A stretch of 64,000 nt of DNA from positions 62,001 through 126,000 of the forward strand of contig JAWLGR010000006.1 in assembly GCA_041684965.1 (NCBI GenBank). Direction: 5' to 3'. Origin of the DNA: Mariniphaga sp041684965. GTDB taxonomy: Bacteria; Bacteroidota; Bacteroidia; Bacteroidales; Prolixibacteraceae. Of this stretch, positions 17,853-27,116 are shown in pieces. The notes below the pieces were generated by a model. The model made no database searches. It was given only the letters and a program-made list of their open reading frames with translations, and had not been told where the DNA came from. Numbering within the stretch: position 1 is the first letter of the stretch; each line of letters opens with the position of its first letter. Made by a program: the position numbers and the translations under genes.

Positions 17853-19598
17853 TCAGGAATTCAATTCCTTTATTATAATTTCAATTTTTTCATCGGCTTT
17901 TTTCTCCACTTCATCGTATTGCTGCCTTGAATTAAGTGTCCCTTTAACCTCGATATAGAATTTTATCTTTGGTTCTGTACCCGATGGCCGGACTGAAATT
18001 TTTGTTCCGTCTTTGGTAAAAAACTGAAGTACATTTGAGGTAATATTTTGATTGATTCTTTCCTCTTCACCATTTATTAAGTTTTTAGCAATCAGGGTAG
18101 AATAATCCTTAATCCATTCTACCGGAGAACCTCCCAATTTTACAGGTGGCTGACTGCGGAAATCGCTCATCATTCTTTGAATTTCGTCGGCACCTGTTTT
18201 TCCAGGCCGAACCACGTATTTCATCTTTTCTTTAGAGTAACCGTACTCCAGATAAATGTCCTGAAGCAATTCATAGAGGGTTTTACCCTGGTCGATTGCC
18301 CAGGCAGTGATTTCAGCCATAAGCGCACACGAGGAAACAGCATCTTTATCACGAACAAAATCAGCAGGCATAAAACCAAAACTTTCCTCACCTCCCCCAA
18401 TGTATTTTTTCTTTCCTTCAAGATTCCTTATAACTTCAGCAATGAATTTAAATCCGGTATAAACATCATAATAATCAATGTTATTCCTTGATGCAATTTC
18501 TGCAATTAATTCTGTTGATACAATTGTTTTTACTACAAACTCATTTCCTTTTAATGCACCTGTTTCCTTCATTTTCGTAACGATATAATAAATAAACAGG
18601 AGTGCTGTCTGATTTCCGTTGACAATTATATATTTACCCCGGTTATCCTTCACAGCGACCCCAATACGATCAGCATCGGGGTCTGTTGCCATCACTACAT
18701 CGGCATCAATTTCATATGCCTTATTAATGGCCATTTCCATTGCAGCTTCCTCCTCAGGATTAGGGGACACCACAGTAGGAAAGTCGCCGCTCACCACATC
18801 CTGCTCAGGAACATTATGAATATTGGTAAAACCAAATTTTCGCAAAGCTGCAGGGACCAATTTAACTGCAGTACCATGGATAGGAGTGAACACAATTTTT
18901 ATATCATGGTGCTTCCTCACTAAATCGGGTGAAATAGATACTGTTTTAACTTTTTCAAGGAATTTTTCATCCATTTCACTTCCCATAATTTCAATAAGTT
19001 CATCCGGCCCATCAAATTTTATATCTTCCGGCTTCACTCTTAAAACTTCATTTACAATATTGCTATCATGGGGTGCAACAACCTGAGAGCCATCATCCCA
19101 GTATGCCTTATATCCATTATATTCCTTCGGATTATGAGAAGCCGTAATAATAATCCCGCTTTGGCATCCCAATTCGCGTATTGCAAAAGAGAGTTCAGGA
19201 GTGGGACGTAAATCCTCAAACAAGTAGGTTTTAAAACCGTTTGCAGCAAAAACCCGGGCGCTGCTTTCGGCAAATTTCCGGCTGTTGTTACGGCTATCGT
19301 GACCAATGGCAACTTTAATTTCCTTGTTTTTTGAGAATTCCTTCTTAAGGTAATTTGCCAAACCCTGATTTGCTGCACCAATTGTGTATTTATTAATCCG
19401 GTTGGTGCCGACACCCATAATACCTCGTAACCCTCCGGTACCAAATTCAAGATTTTTATAAAAAGAGTCGATTAATTCAGAAGTATCTTCATCTTCCAGC
19501 ATTCGCCGCACTTCCTTTCGTGTTTCTTCATCATACGTTTCTGAAAGCCATTCCTGAGCTTTTTCCCGTACTTGATTTAATAATTGATTATCTTCCAT
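17853..19598 (-). CDS. Phosphoglucomutase/phosphomannomutase family protein
   Basis: A 581-residue alpha-D-phosphohexomutase interconverting hexose 1- and 6-phosphates. The phosphoserine loop TASHNP is at 152-157, the metal-binding loop TDPDADRIG near 312, the sugar-binding GGEESFG near 405 and the phosphate-binding SVRPSGTEPKIKFY near the C-terminus. Length and N-terminal helical extension match the PgmB/YbbT-like bacterial type. It is 10 bp downstream of rfbD, so it can supply glucose 1-phosphate to RfbA in the same operon. Whether glucose, mannose or both is used cannot be told by eye. Confidence 0.92.
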   Translation of the reverse strand: MEDNQLLNQVREKAQEWLSETYDEETRKEVRRMLEDEDTSELIDSFYKNLEFGTGGLRGIMGVGTNRINKYTIGAANQGLANYLKKEFSKNKEIKVAIGHDSRNNSRKFAESSARVFAANGFKTYLFEDLRPTPELSFAIRELGCQSGIIITASHNPKEYNGYKAYWDDGSQVVAPHDSNIVNEVLRVKPEDIKFDGPDELIEIMGSEMDEKFLEKVKTVSISPDLVRKHHDIKIVFTPIHGTAVKLVPAALRKFGFTNIHNVPEQDVVSGDFPTVVSPNPEEEAAMEMAINKAYEIDADVVMATDPDADRIGVAVKDNRGKYIIVNGNQTALLFIYYIVTKMKETGALKGNEFVVKTIVSTELIAEIASRNNIDYYDVYTGFKFIAEVIRNLEGKKKYIGGGEESFGFMPADFVRDKDAVSSCALMAEITAWAIDQGKTLYELLQDIYLEYGYSKEKMKYVVRPGKTGADEIQRMMSDFRSQPPVKLGGSPVEWIKDYSTLIAKNLINGEEERINQNITSNVLQFFTKDGTKISVRPSGTEPKIKFYIEVKGTLNSRQQYDEVEKKADEKIEIIIKELNS

Positions 19599-19608
19599 TG
19601 CAGTTTTA

Positions 19609-20475
19609 TTATTGAAGTTTATTGATACAATCCTTCAGGCTTTCTTTCCAATATGGAATTTTTAAATTAAAGGTAGCTTTTATTTTCGACTTACTTAAGA
19701 CTGTGTAATGTGGTCGTTTAGCAGGCGTTGGAAAGTCTTTTGTCTCAATTGGCTCAACCTCACAATCAACACCCGATAATTCAAAAATGTTTTTTGCAAA
19801 ATCAAACCAGCTGGCAACTCCCTCATTGGAGTAATGATATATTCCCGGAAATGCATCTCCAGGATTTCTTCCAAAGAATCTTACAATTTCCAACACTGCG
19901 TGAGCCAAATCGGCAGCATAGGTAGGAGTTCCTATCTGATCAAAAACTACTTTTAGCAGTTTGCGTTCCCTTCCAAGCCGTAGCATTGTTTTTAAAAAAT
20001 TATTGCCATGTGAAGAATAAAGCCATGCAGTCCGGATAATTATTGCATTAGGATTTGCTGAACGAATCAGACGTTCACCTGCCAGTTTTGTCTTTCCGTA
20101 AACCCCGGCAGGGTGAACCGGGTCATACTCATTATAAGGCTTATATGCTTGACCGTCGTATACATAATCAGTAGAAATATGAACTAAAACAACATTGTAT
20201 GCTTTTGTAACCTTACCAAGGATGCCGGGGCCGATAGTATTCAGCAAATGCGCATCATGAGATTCTGTTTCTGCTTTATCAACTGCAGTATAGGCAGCAC
20301 AATTAATAAGTACAGATGGTTTGTTTTTCCGTAAATAAAGATCGACTGCTTTTTCATTTGTTATATCAAGAGTATCCACGTCAGTGAACAGGAATTCCCA
20401 GTCTGTATATTTTACTGACAGTTCCTTAATTTCACTTCCAAGCTGTCCGTCTGACCCCGTTACAAGTATCTTCAT
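19609..20475 (-). CDS. rfbD: dTDP-4-dehydrorhamnose reductase
   Basis: Last step of dTDP-L-rhamnose synthesis, an NAD(P)H-dependent short-chain reductase of 288 residues. The nucleotide motif GSDGQLGSE is at 7-15, ISTDYVYDG and the catalytic YGKTK (near 131) follow in the usual order, and the C-terminal RPHYTVLSKSK is RfbD-specific. Gene order rfbA-rfbC-rfbD on the minus strand with 23- and 11-bp gaps indicates an operon. rfbB (dTDP-glucose 4,6-dehydratase) is not in this window. Confidence 0.95.
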   Translation of the reverse strand: MKILVTGSDGQLGSEIKELSVKYTDWEFLFTDVDTLDITNEKAVDLYLRKNKPSVLINCAAYTAVDKAETESHDAHLLNTIGPGILGKVTKAYNVVLVHISTDYVYDGQAYKPYNEYDPVHPAGVYGKTKLAGERLIRSANPNAIIIRTAWLYSSHGNNFLKTMLRLGRERKLLKVVFDQIGTPTYAADLAHAVLEIVRFFGRNPGDAFPGIYHYSNEGVASWFDFAKNIFELSGVDCEVEPIETKDFPTPAKRPHYTVLSKSKIKATFNLKIPYWKESLKDCINKLQ

Positions 20476-20486
20476 TGAAAAAAAAT

Positions 20487-21035
20487 TTAAAAATTCATTT
20501 CTGCATCCTTAAAAAGTGGTGCATTTTTATCCTTCTCCGAAATAACAGGAACAATATCATTTAATTTCCAATCTATATCAAGAGCCGGATCATTCATATT
20601 AATAGCCCGTTCAGCCTGCCGGTTATACCAGTTATCGCATTTATATGAAAAAACTGCACTTTCACTTAACACAGAAAAACCATGAGCAAAACCTCTGGGT
20701 ATAAATAGTTGTTTTTTAGAAATTCCATCGAGTTCAAGGCCAAAACATTTACCGAAGGTTGGTGAATTTTTTCTTAGATCAACAGCTACATCGAATACTT
20801 TACCTTCGACAACCCGTACGAGCTTTGCCTGTGACCAAGGTTCTAACTGGTAATGCAAGCCTCTTACCACACCTTGTAAGGATTTTGACTCGTTATCTTG
20901 TATAAAGGTGGTTTCTATTCCGGCAGTTTTATAACGTTCATCCTGCCATGATTCAAAAAAATATCCTCTTATATCTTCAATTACATCAGGCTCAATAATA
21001 AGCAGTCCTGGAACAGGAGTTTTCGAAATTTTCAT
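20487..21035 (-). CDS. rfbC: dTDP-4-dehydrorhamnose 3,5-epimerase
   Basis: Cupin-fold epimerase of 182 residues in the dTDP-rhamnose pathway. Motifs seen: EDIRGYFFESW near residue 21, the QDNESKS strand, the catalytic GVVRGLHYQ (His near 61), KLVRVVEGKVFDVAVDLR and FIPRGFAHGF. Its place between rfbA and rfbD is canonical. No anomaly noticed. Confidence 0.95.
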   Translation of the reverse strand: MKISKTPVPGLLIIEPDVIEDIRGYFFESWQDERYKTAGIETTFIQDNESKSLQGVVRGLHYQLEPWSQAKLVRVVEGKVFDVAVDLRKNSPTFGKCFGLELDGISKKQLFIPRGFAHGFSVLSESAVFSYKCDNWYNRQAERAINMNDPALDIDWKLNDIVPVISEKDKNAPLFKDAEMNF

Positions 21036-21058
21036 ATTTCTTCGATTGTACTGTAAAG

Positions 21059-21940
21059 TTAAAAAGTTGAAATCTGACGGTCGGCAATACGCAGCAGGTA
21101 TTCTCCATACTGATTTTTGCTCAGGGGTCTGGCAAGCTCAATAAGTTGCTCCCTTGAAATGAATCCTTTTTTAAAGGCAATTTCTTCGATACACGAAATT
21201 TTGAGGCCTTGCCTTTGTTCGATGGTTGCAATAAAATTAGACGCCTGAAGCAGGCTATCGTGTGTTCCTGTATCGAGCCATGCAAATCCCCGGCCAAGGA
21301 GCTTAACATTCAGCCTGTTTTCTTCAAGGTAAAGCCGGTTCAAATCAGTAATTTCCAGCTCTCCCCTGGGTGATGGCTTCAATATTTTTGCCTTCTCAAC
21401 TACGTCGTGCGAATAAAAATACAACCCTGTAACTGCATAATTTGATTTAGGGTTATGAGGTTTTTCCTCAATTGAGATTACCTTGTTATCATTACCAAAT
21501 TCAACCACACCATATCTTTGAGGATCATTAACAAAATAGCCAAAAACAATAGCACCATCTTCAAGATTTGCAGCCTCTTCAAGAATAGTTCGAAAATTAT
21601 AACCATAGAATATATTGTCTCCTAAAATAAGACAAACATTGTCTTGCTCAATAAACTCCTCCCCTAAAAGGAACGCCTGAGCCAAGCCATCAGGAGATGG
21701 CTGTACCTTATAAAATAAACTCAAGCCTAACTGCTGCCCGTCACCAAAAAGTTCTTTATACAGACCGATATCGGAAGGGGTTGATATTATCAATATCTCA
21801 CGAATACCTGCCAGCATAAGAACCGATAAAGGATAATAAATCATAGGTTTATCGTATACCGGAATAATCTGTTTTGAAATAGACCTGGTTATTGGATAAA
21901 GCCTGGTTCCGGCACCGCCTGCAAGTATAATTCCTTTCAT
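21059..21940 (-). CDS. rfbA: Glucose-1-phosphate thymidylyltransferase
   Basis: Makes dTDP-glucose from glucose 1-phosphate and dTTP. The 293-residue protein starts with the nucleotide-binding GGAGTRLYP at 8-16, followed by KQIIPVYDKPMIYYPLSVLM-type residues, ILGDNIFYG near 108, EKPHNPKSNYAVTGLYFY and GRGFAWLDTGTHDSL. It is the first gene of the minus-strand rfbA-rfbC-rfbD-mutase run. On its upstream side a CAAAATTA at 21969-21976 reads TAATTTTG on the minus strand, a possible -7 element. Confidence 0.96.
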   Translation of the reverse strand: MKGIILAGGAGTRLYPITRSISKQIIPVYDKPMIYYPLSVLMLAGIREILIISTPSDIGLYKELFGDGQQLGLSLFYKVQPSPDGLAQAFLLGEEFIEQDNVCLILGDNIFYGYNFRTILEEAANLEDGAIVFGYFVNDPQRYGVVEFGNDNKVISIEEKPHNPKSNYAVTGLYFYSHDVVEKAKILKPSPRGELEITDLNRLYLEENRLNVKLLGRGFAWLDTGTHDSLLQASNFIATIEQRQGLKISCIEEIAFKKGFISREQLIELARPLSKNQYGEYLLRIADRQISTF

Positions 21941-22094
21941 GTTCTCTGGTTTAATTTTAAAACGATGCCAAAATTAATAAAATTAACCTGTAGGGCCATC
22001 TTCCTGTTCAAATTTAACCAGACCTGTAAAAAAGAATAATTTAACATTTGATGATTAAATTGATGTTTTAATAAAATAAAATATCAGAAAACCT

Positions 22095-22124
22095 TTGATG
22101 TAAGTGAATTAAGTTATACTTTTG
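22095..22124 (+). promoter_or_regulatory. Bacteroidota-type promoter of rpsA
   Basis: TTG at 22095-22097 and TACTTTTG at 22117-22124 are separated by 19 bp, matching the phylum's TTG / TAnnTTTG sigma-ABfr promoter. The expected start would be a few bases downstream, about 45 bp before the rpsA ATG. Confidence 0.7.
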
Positions 22125-22177
22125 CGCGCGATTTAGAATAATAATAATGTCTAACTTATTAATTGAGTAAAAATTAG

Positions 22178-24250
22178 ATGACAGAAAAGAAAAATGAAAA
22201 ATTAGAACAGGAAGAGCAGAAAGTTTCTGAAAATCCTGGTCAAGACGGAGCTTCTCCCGAAATTAGTAAAACTCCCACAGAATTACACAGTACTGAAGAC
22301 GAGGACGAAGATGTTGAAGCGAAAAAAGAACAAGCTGAAGCTGAACAATCAGTTGAAGTACCATTAACAAGTTCTGAAGCAACAGAAGAAACGGAAACTA
22401 AAGAAGCATCAGAACCAACAGCCGAAAAAACCGAAGAAATCCCTGCCGAAGAAAAAGCAGAAGAAGGAAATGAAGATTTTGACTGGGGTAGTCTGGAGTC
22501 AGGTATTGATACTTACTCACAGACACAGAGAGAAAATCTTGAGCAAATGTATGACAATACTTTAAATACAGTTACTGAAAAAGAAGTGCTGGATGGTACT
22601 GTCATTGCATTGAACAAACGTGAAGTAGTAGTTGACATTGGCTACAAATCAGACGGAATTGTTAGTTTGAATGAATTCCGCTATAACCCCGATCTAAAAG
22701 TGGGTGATAAAGTGGAAGTTTATATTGAAAGCCTTGAAGATAAAAAAGGGCAGATGATTCTATCTCATAAAAAAGCACGTGCTACCCGTTCCTGGGATCG
22801 TGTTAATGAAGCCCTTGACAAGAATGAAATCATTAAAGGATACATTAAATGCCGTACCAAAGGTGGCATGATTGTGGATGTATTTGGTATCGAAGCATTC
22901 CTTCCGGGTTCACAAATTGATGTAAAACCAATTCGCGATTACGATGTATTTGTTGGCAAAACCATGGAATTTAAAGTGGTAAAGATCAACCACGAATACC
23001 GAAACGTAGTGGTTTCGCACAAAGCACTTATCGAGGCAGAACTCGAACAACAGAAAAAAGAAATTATTGCCAAACTGGAAAAAGGTCAGGTACTTGAAGG
23101 TACTGTGAAAAACATCACTTCCTATGGTGTATTTATGGATCTTGGAGGTGTAGATGGTCTTATCCACATCACCGATCTTTCATGGGGTCGTATTTCACAT
23201 CCAACTGAGATAGTGGAACTTGATCAGAAACTAAATGTGGTTATTCTTGATTTCGATGACGACAAGAAACGTATTGCATTAGGATTGAAACAACTTACCC
23301 CCCATCCATGGGACAAACTGGATGAAAATCTTAAAGTAGGTGATAAAGTAAAAGGGAAAGTAGTTGTTCTTGCTGACTATGGTGCATTTGTTGAAATTGC
23401 TCCGGGAGTTGAGGGTCTTATCCACGTTTCAGAAATGTCGTGGAGTCAGCATCTGCGAAGTGCACAGGATTTTCTGAAAGTTGGAGAAGAAGTAGAAGCA
23501 GTAATTCTTACGCTCGATCGTGATGAACGGAAAATGTCACTGGGGATGAAACAACTAAAAGAAGATCCCTGGGAAAAGATTGAAGAGAATTATGGTGTTG
23601 GAACAAAACACACATCAGTAGTTCGCAATTTTACCAACTTTGGAGTGTTTGTTGAAATTGCCGAAGGAGTAGATGGTTTGATTCATATCTCTGATTTAAG
23701 CTGGACAAAAAAGATCAAACATCCTTCAGAATTCACTTCTATTGGTGAAAAAGTTGAAGTGGTAGTTTTAGATATTGATTCGGAAAATCGCCGTCTGAGT
23801 CTTGGACACAAGCAACTGGAAGAAAATCCATGGGATGTATTTGAAACCATATTCACTACCGATTCAATTCATGAAGGAACGGTTGTTGATTTGATGGATA
23901 AAGGTGCAGTGATTGCCCTTCCTTATGGAGTCGAGGGTTTTGCAACACCTCGTCATCTTGTCAAAGAAGATGGTATTCAGGCTAAGCAGGATGAAAAACT
24001 GGATTTTAAAGTTATTGAATTCAATAAATCTGCAAAGCGAATAATAGTTTCTCACTCAAGAGTTTTTGAAGATGAAAAACGTGCTGAAGATGCCTCAAAA
24101 CGTAAAGCACAAGGTCGTTCAGCCAAAAAAGCGGTTAAATCCGTTAACGATAACATCGAAAAAACTACCCTTGGAGATATCTCTGATTTGGCTGCTTTAA
24201 AAGATCAAATGGAGAAAGACGAGAAAAAAGAGAAAAAGGAAGATAAATAA
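22178..24250 (+). CDS. rpsA: 30S ribosomal protein S1
   Basis: RNA-binding ribosomal protein of 690 residues, longer than E. coli S1 (557). Residues 1 to about 115 are a low-complexity Glu-rich extension. Then come repeated S1 domains, recognisable by VVDIGYKSDGIV, GMIVDVFGIEAFLPGSQID, GVFMDLGGVDGLIHITDLSW, GAFVEIAPGVEGLIHVSEMSW and GVFVEIAEGVDGLIHISDLSW, plus a degenerate last one. The C-terminus is Lys-rich. Acidic N-terminal extensions are frequent in Bacteroidota S1. The STAS gene follows 54 bp downstream. Confidence 0.95.
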   Translation: MTEKKNEKLEQEEQKVSENPGQDGASPEISKTPTELHSTEDEDEDVEAKKEQAEAEQSVEVPLTSSEATEETETKEASEPTAEKTEEIPAEEKAEEGNEDFDWGSLESGIDTYSQTQRENLEQMYDNTLNTVTEKEVLDGTVIALNKREVVVDIGYKSDGIVSLNEFRYNPDLKVGDKVEVYIESLEDKKGQMILSHKKARATRSWDRVNEALDKNEIIKGYIKCRTKGGMIVDVFGIEAFLPGSQIDVKPIRDYDVFVGKTMEFKVVKINHEYRNVVVSHKALIEAELEQQKKEIIAKLEKGQVLEGTVKNITSYGVFMDLGGVDGLIHITDLSWGRISHPTEIVELDQKLNVVILDFDDDKKRIALGLKQLTPHPWDKLDENLKVGDKVKGKVVVLADYGAFVEIAPGVEGLIHVSEMSWSQHLRSAQDFLKVGEEVEAVILTLDRDERKMSLGMKQLKEDPWEKIEENYGVGTKHTSVVRNFTNFGVFVEIAEGVDGLIHISDLSWTKKIKHPSEFTSIGEKVEVVVLDIDSENRRLSLGHKQLEENPWDVFETIFTTDSIHEGTVVDLMDKGAVIALPYGVEGFATPRHLVKEDGIQAKQDEKLDFKVIEFNKSAKRIIVSHSRVFEDEKRAEDASKRKAQGRSAKKAVKSVNDNIEKTTLGDISDLAALKDQMEKDEKKEKKEDK

Positions 24251-24304
24251 AAAATATATCTTTTATGATTGTTTTTAATAACCGGTTTTTTGTAAATTGT
24301 AAGC

Positions 24305-24658
24305 ATGTCAACTGAAATATTAAAAAAAGAAGATTTTACACTTGTAAAATTAGAATCCGACAGGCTTGATGCAAATAATGCACCGGACTTAAAAACTGAG
24401 TTTGTAAGGCTGACCAATGACGGAGAAAGTAACATCGTGCTGGATTTGAGCAGATGTAGTTATTGTGATTCGTCAGGATTACGTGCTATACTTGTAGGAA
24501 ACAGATTATGTGAAGATAATCTTGGTGCGTTTATACTCTGTGGATTACAGCCCGATGTGGAATATTTGATAAGAATATCCATGCTTCATACAGTGCTGCT
24601 TATCACAAAAACAGTTGAAGAAGCTCAAGATTTGTTATACAGGAAAAAAGAGCTGTAA
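24305..24658 (+). CDS. STAS-domain protein (anti-sigma factor antagonist-like)
   Basis: A 117-residue single STAS domain. The core strand VLDLSRCSYCDSSGLRAIL carries Ser residues at 56-57 where anti-anti-sigma factors are phosphorylated, so phosphorylation by an HPK-type kinase is possible but no kinase gene is nearby. Five bases separate it from rnz, an arrangement I recognise from other Bacteroidota, suggesting co-transcription. Target unknown. Confidence 0.85.
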   Translation: MSTEILKKEDFTLVKLESDRLDANNAPDLKTEFVRLTNDGESNIVLDLSRCSYCDSSGLRAILVGNRLCEDNLGAFILCGLQPDVEYLIRISMLHTVLLITKTVEEAQDLLYRKKEL

Positions 24659-24663
24659 ATGGA

Positions 24664-25596
24664 ATGACGTTTGAGTTAACCATATTGGGCAGCAGTTCAG
24701 CTATACCAACTTCTGAAAAATATCCAACCGCTCAGGTGTTGAATGCACTTGAGCGGTTTTTTTTGATAGACTGCGGGGAAGGTACTCAAATTCAGCTTAG
24801 ACGACAAAAGATTGGTTTTGGGAAAATCAAACATATATTTATTTCACACCTTCATGGCGATCATTATTATGGATTGATTGGGTTAATATCCACCTTTAAT
24901 TTAATGGGGCTCAATAATGATTTGCATATTTATTCTCCCTCACAGCTGAAAGATGTTATACAACCACAACTTGATTTTTTGAAGGGTGAAATGCAATTCA
25001 AAGTCATTTTTCACCCGTTGAATTTCAGAAAGCCTGAATTAATTTATGAAGACAAGAAAGTGGAGGTTTATTCATTTCCGGTAAAACACAGCATCAATTG
25101 CAGCGGGTTTTTATTCCGGGAAAAACAAAAAGAAGCCAATATTAAAAAAGAAAGTATTTCCAGGTATAATATTCCAATAGAAAAGATAAAAACAATAAAA
25201 AATGGAGCTGATTTTATTACCGCAGACGGTATAATAATTCCCAACTGGGAACTAACCCTACCTGCATCTATACCCCGGGCCTATGCCTACTGTGCCGATA
25301 CTGCATTCCATCCGCCTGTTGCCGAGTTCATAAAAGGAGTTGACTTACTTTATCATGAAGCAACTTTTGCTGAAGACTTACGGGACTGGGCCACAAAAAC
25401 TCTCCATTCAACAGCTAAAGATGCTGCCAGGATAGCCCAAATGGCTGGTGCTGAAAAGCTGATTATTGGTCATTTTTCGTCGCGGTATGATGATGAAGAA
25501 CTGCTGGTGAATGAAGCCAGATCGGTTTTTCCCAATACTGTAGCTGCCTGTGAAGGATGCAGGTATCCAGTAAACCAAAAACGTAAAAGCAACTAG
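24664..25596 (+). CDS. rnz: Ribonuclease Z
   Basis: Metallo-beta-lactamase-fold endonuclease that removes tRNA 3' trailers. The 310-residue protein has GSSSAIPT at the N-terminus, the zinc motif HLHGDH at 62-67, FPVKHSINCSGFLF, the YCADT turn, HEATF and the C-terminal IIGHFSSRY, in the normal RNase Z order and length. It follows the STAS gene by 5 bp. Its TAG stop shares the palindrome CTAG (25593-25596) with the stop of the convergent helicase gene. Confidence 0.95.
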   Translation: MTFELTILGSSSAIPTSEKYPTAQVLNALERFFLIDCGEGTQIQLRRQKIGFGKIKHIFISHLHGDHYYGLIGLISTFNLMGLNNDLHIYSPSQLKDVIQPQLDFLKGEMQFKVIFHPLNFRKPELIYEDKKVEVYSFPVKHSINCSGFLFREKQKEANIKKESISRYNIPIEKIKTIKNGADFITADGIIIPNWELTLPASIPRAYAYCADTAFHPPVAEFIKGVDLLYHEATFAEDLRDWATKTLHSTAKDAARIAQMAGAEKLIIGHFSSRYDDEELLVNEARSVFPNTVAACEGCRYPVNQKRKSN

Positions 25597-27023
25597 CACT
25601 CTTCAGGATTAAAAAAATTCTTGTTAAAATTTACCAGATACAGTTTTTCTACAGAACGGGTAAATGCAGTATACAACCAGCGGTAATAGTCTTTATCAAG
25701 CATTTCTTCCACAAGGTAACCATGATCAACAAAGACAGCCTTCCACTGGCCACCCTGAGCTTTATGACAGGTTAAGGCATATGCATATTTAACCTGTAGC
25801 GCATTAAAATAAGGGTTGCTCCTGATTTTTGCCCAGCGTTCCTTTTTATTCTTTATATCAATGTAATCTTCTGCAACCGATTCAAAAAGTTGTCTGTTTT
25901 TTTCCTGTGAAAATGCTGCTGATTCAATGGCAAGTGTATCCAGGAAAATCTTACAGTCGATTTCAAGATTCTCGTAATCTACAAATCGGAGACTAACATT
26001 TGCAAAACGAAAACCATATAATTCCTCATAGCCAGAAATAGAAACAACTTCTGCCATTTCTCCATTGGCAATAAACTCTATTCCGCTATCCTCATCGGTC
26101 CAGTAATAATTGTTTTTTATTACCATCAGCAAATCTCCCCGTTCAATTTCATTCTCCCTGTATAGGATAGAACCTCTGATGCCTTTATTATATAAATTTG
26201 CTCTTTTATTTGAACGAGTAACAATAATTGTTTCAAAAACTCCATATTTATCATAACAGGAAGAAATTTGTTCAATAAGCTCCTCTCCTGAAATTTTGAA
26301 AACATCAGAAAATTTCTCCGGATAAAGAGTCATAAAGCCAATCCCGTTTTTCTGTTCAATTCTTTTTCTAATTTGTGTTGCGCAGGAAAGTATCCCGGAT
26401 TCTGAACTTTGCCGCACCACTTCGGTCAGAACATATTCTTTTACATTAAAACCATGTTCTTTTAAACGAAAAACTTCCAATGCAGGACTTATGCTTAATC
26501 CAACAGGTGGCAGCTGAGCAGTGTCGCCCGTCAAAATTAGCCGGCAACCAATTCCTGAAAATACGTATTCCAGTAGATCATCCAATAAATTTCCACTTCC
26601 AAACAATGAGTTCTCATTGCCCGAATTTGAAATCATAGATGCTTCATCAACTATGAACCAGGTATTTTTATGAAAATTCTTATCAAGGACAAAATGTCCT
26701 GAGCCATCTGCAGAAGATTGTTGTCTGTATATTTTCTTATGAATGGTATAAGCAGGCATAGCTGTATATTCAGTCATTACTTTAGCCGCCCTGCCAGTTG
26801 GAGCGAGTAAAACAACATTGATTTTGAACTGAACGAGTGTCCTTGTGAGTATATTAATCATACTGGTTTTTCCTGTACCTGCAAATCCTTTTATCAACAG
26901 AATAAAATCCTGCTCATCGCTACCGATAATTTCAGATAATCCTTCAATTAATTGTTTCTGGCATGCTGTAGGACTGAATAATAAATTTTGCTCAAGTAAT
27001 GACTTGATATGATTTTTTATCAT
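25593..27023 (-). CDS. RecD-like superfamily 1 ATP-dependent DNA helicase
   Basis: A 476-residue helicase of the RecD2/Dda-like type. Walker A GFAGTGKT is at 46-53, then LLAPTGRAAKVM (motif Ia), WFIVDEASMI (motif II), LTGDTAQLPPVG (motif III), and near the C-terminus YALTCHKAQGGQW (motif V of the UvrD_C_2 domain) and YTAFTRSVEKLYLV (motif VI). No RecB or RecC partner is nearby, so it probably acts alone. The stop overlaps that of rnz by 4 bp. Divergent from the pilin-like gene at 27117. Confidence 0.9.
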   Translation of the reverse strand: MIKNHIKSLLEQNLLFSPTACQKQLIEGLSEIIGSDEQDFILLIKGFAGTGKTSMINILTRTLVQFKINVVLLAPTGRAAKVMTEYTAMPAYTIHKKIYRQQSSADGSGHFVLDKNFHKNTWFIVDEASMISNSGNENSLFGSGNLLDDLLEYVFSGIGCRLILTGDTAQLPPVGLSISPALEVFRLKEHGFNVKEYVLTEVVRQSSESGILSCATQIRKRIEQKNGIGFMTLYPEKFSDVFKISGEELIEQISSCYDKYGVFETIIVTRSNKRANLYNKGIRGSILYRENEIERGDLLMVIKNNYYWTDEDSGIEFIANGEMAEVVSISGYEELYGFRFANVSLRFVDYENLEIDCKIFLDTLAIESAAFSQEKNRQLFESVAEDYIDIKNKKERWAKIRSNPYFNALQVKYAYALTCHKAQGGQWKAVFVDHGYLVEEMLDKDYYRWLYTAFTRSVEKLYLVNFNKNFFNPEEC

Positions 27024-27116
27024 AACTGCTAAAATAACGATGTACAGAGGAAGCTAATTTATTTTTTTTTATAATTTTGCACAAATTCGATTATAATCTT
27101 ATTAAATAATACAAAG

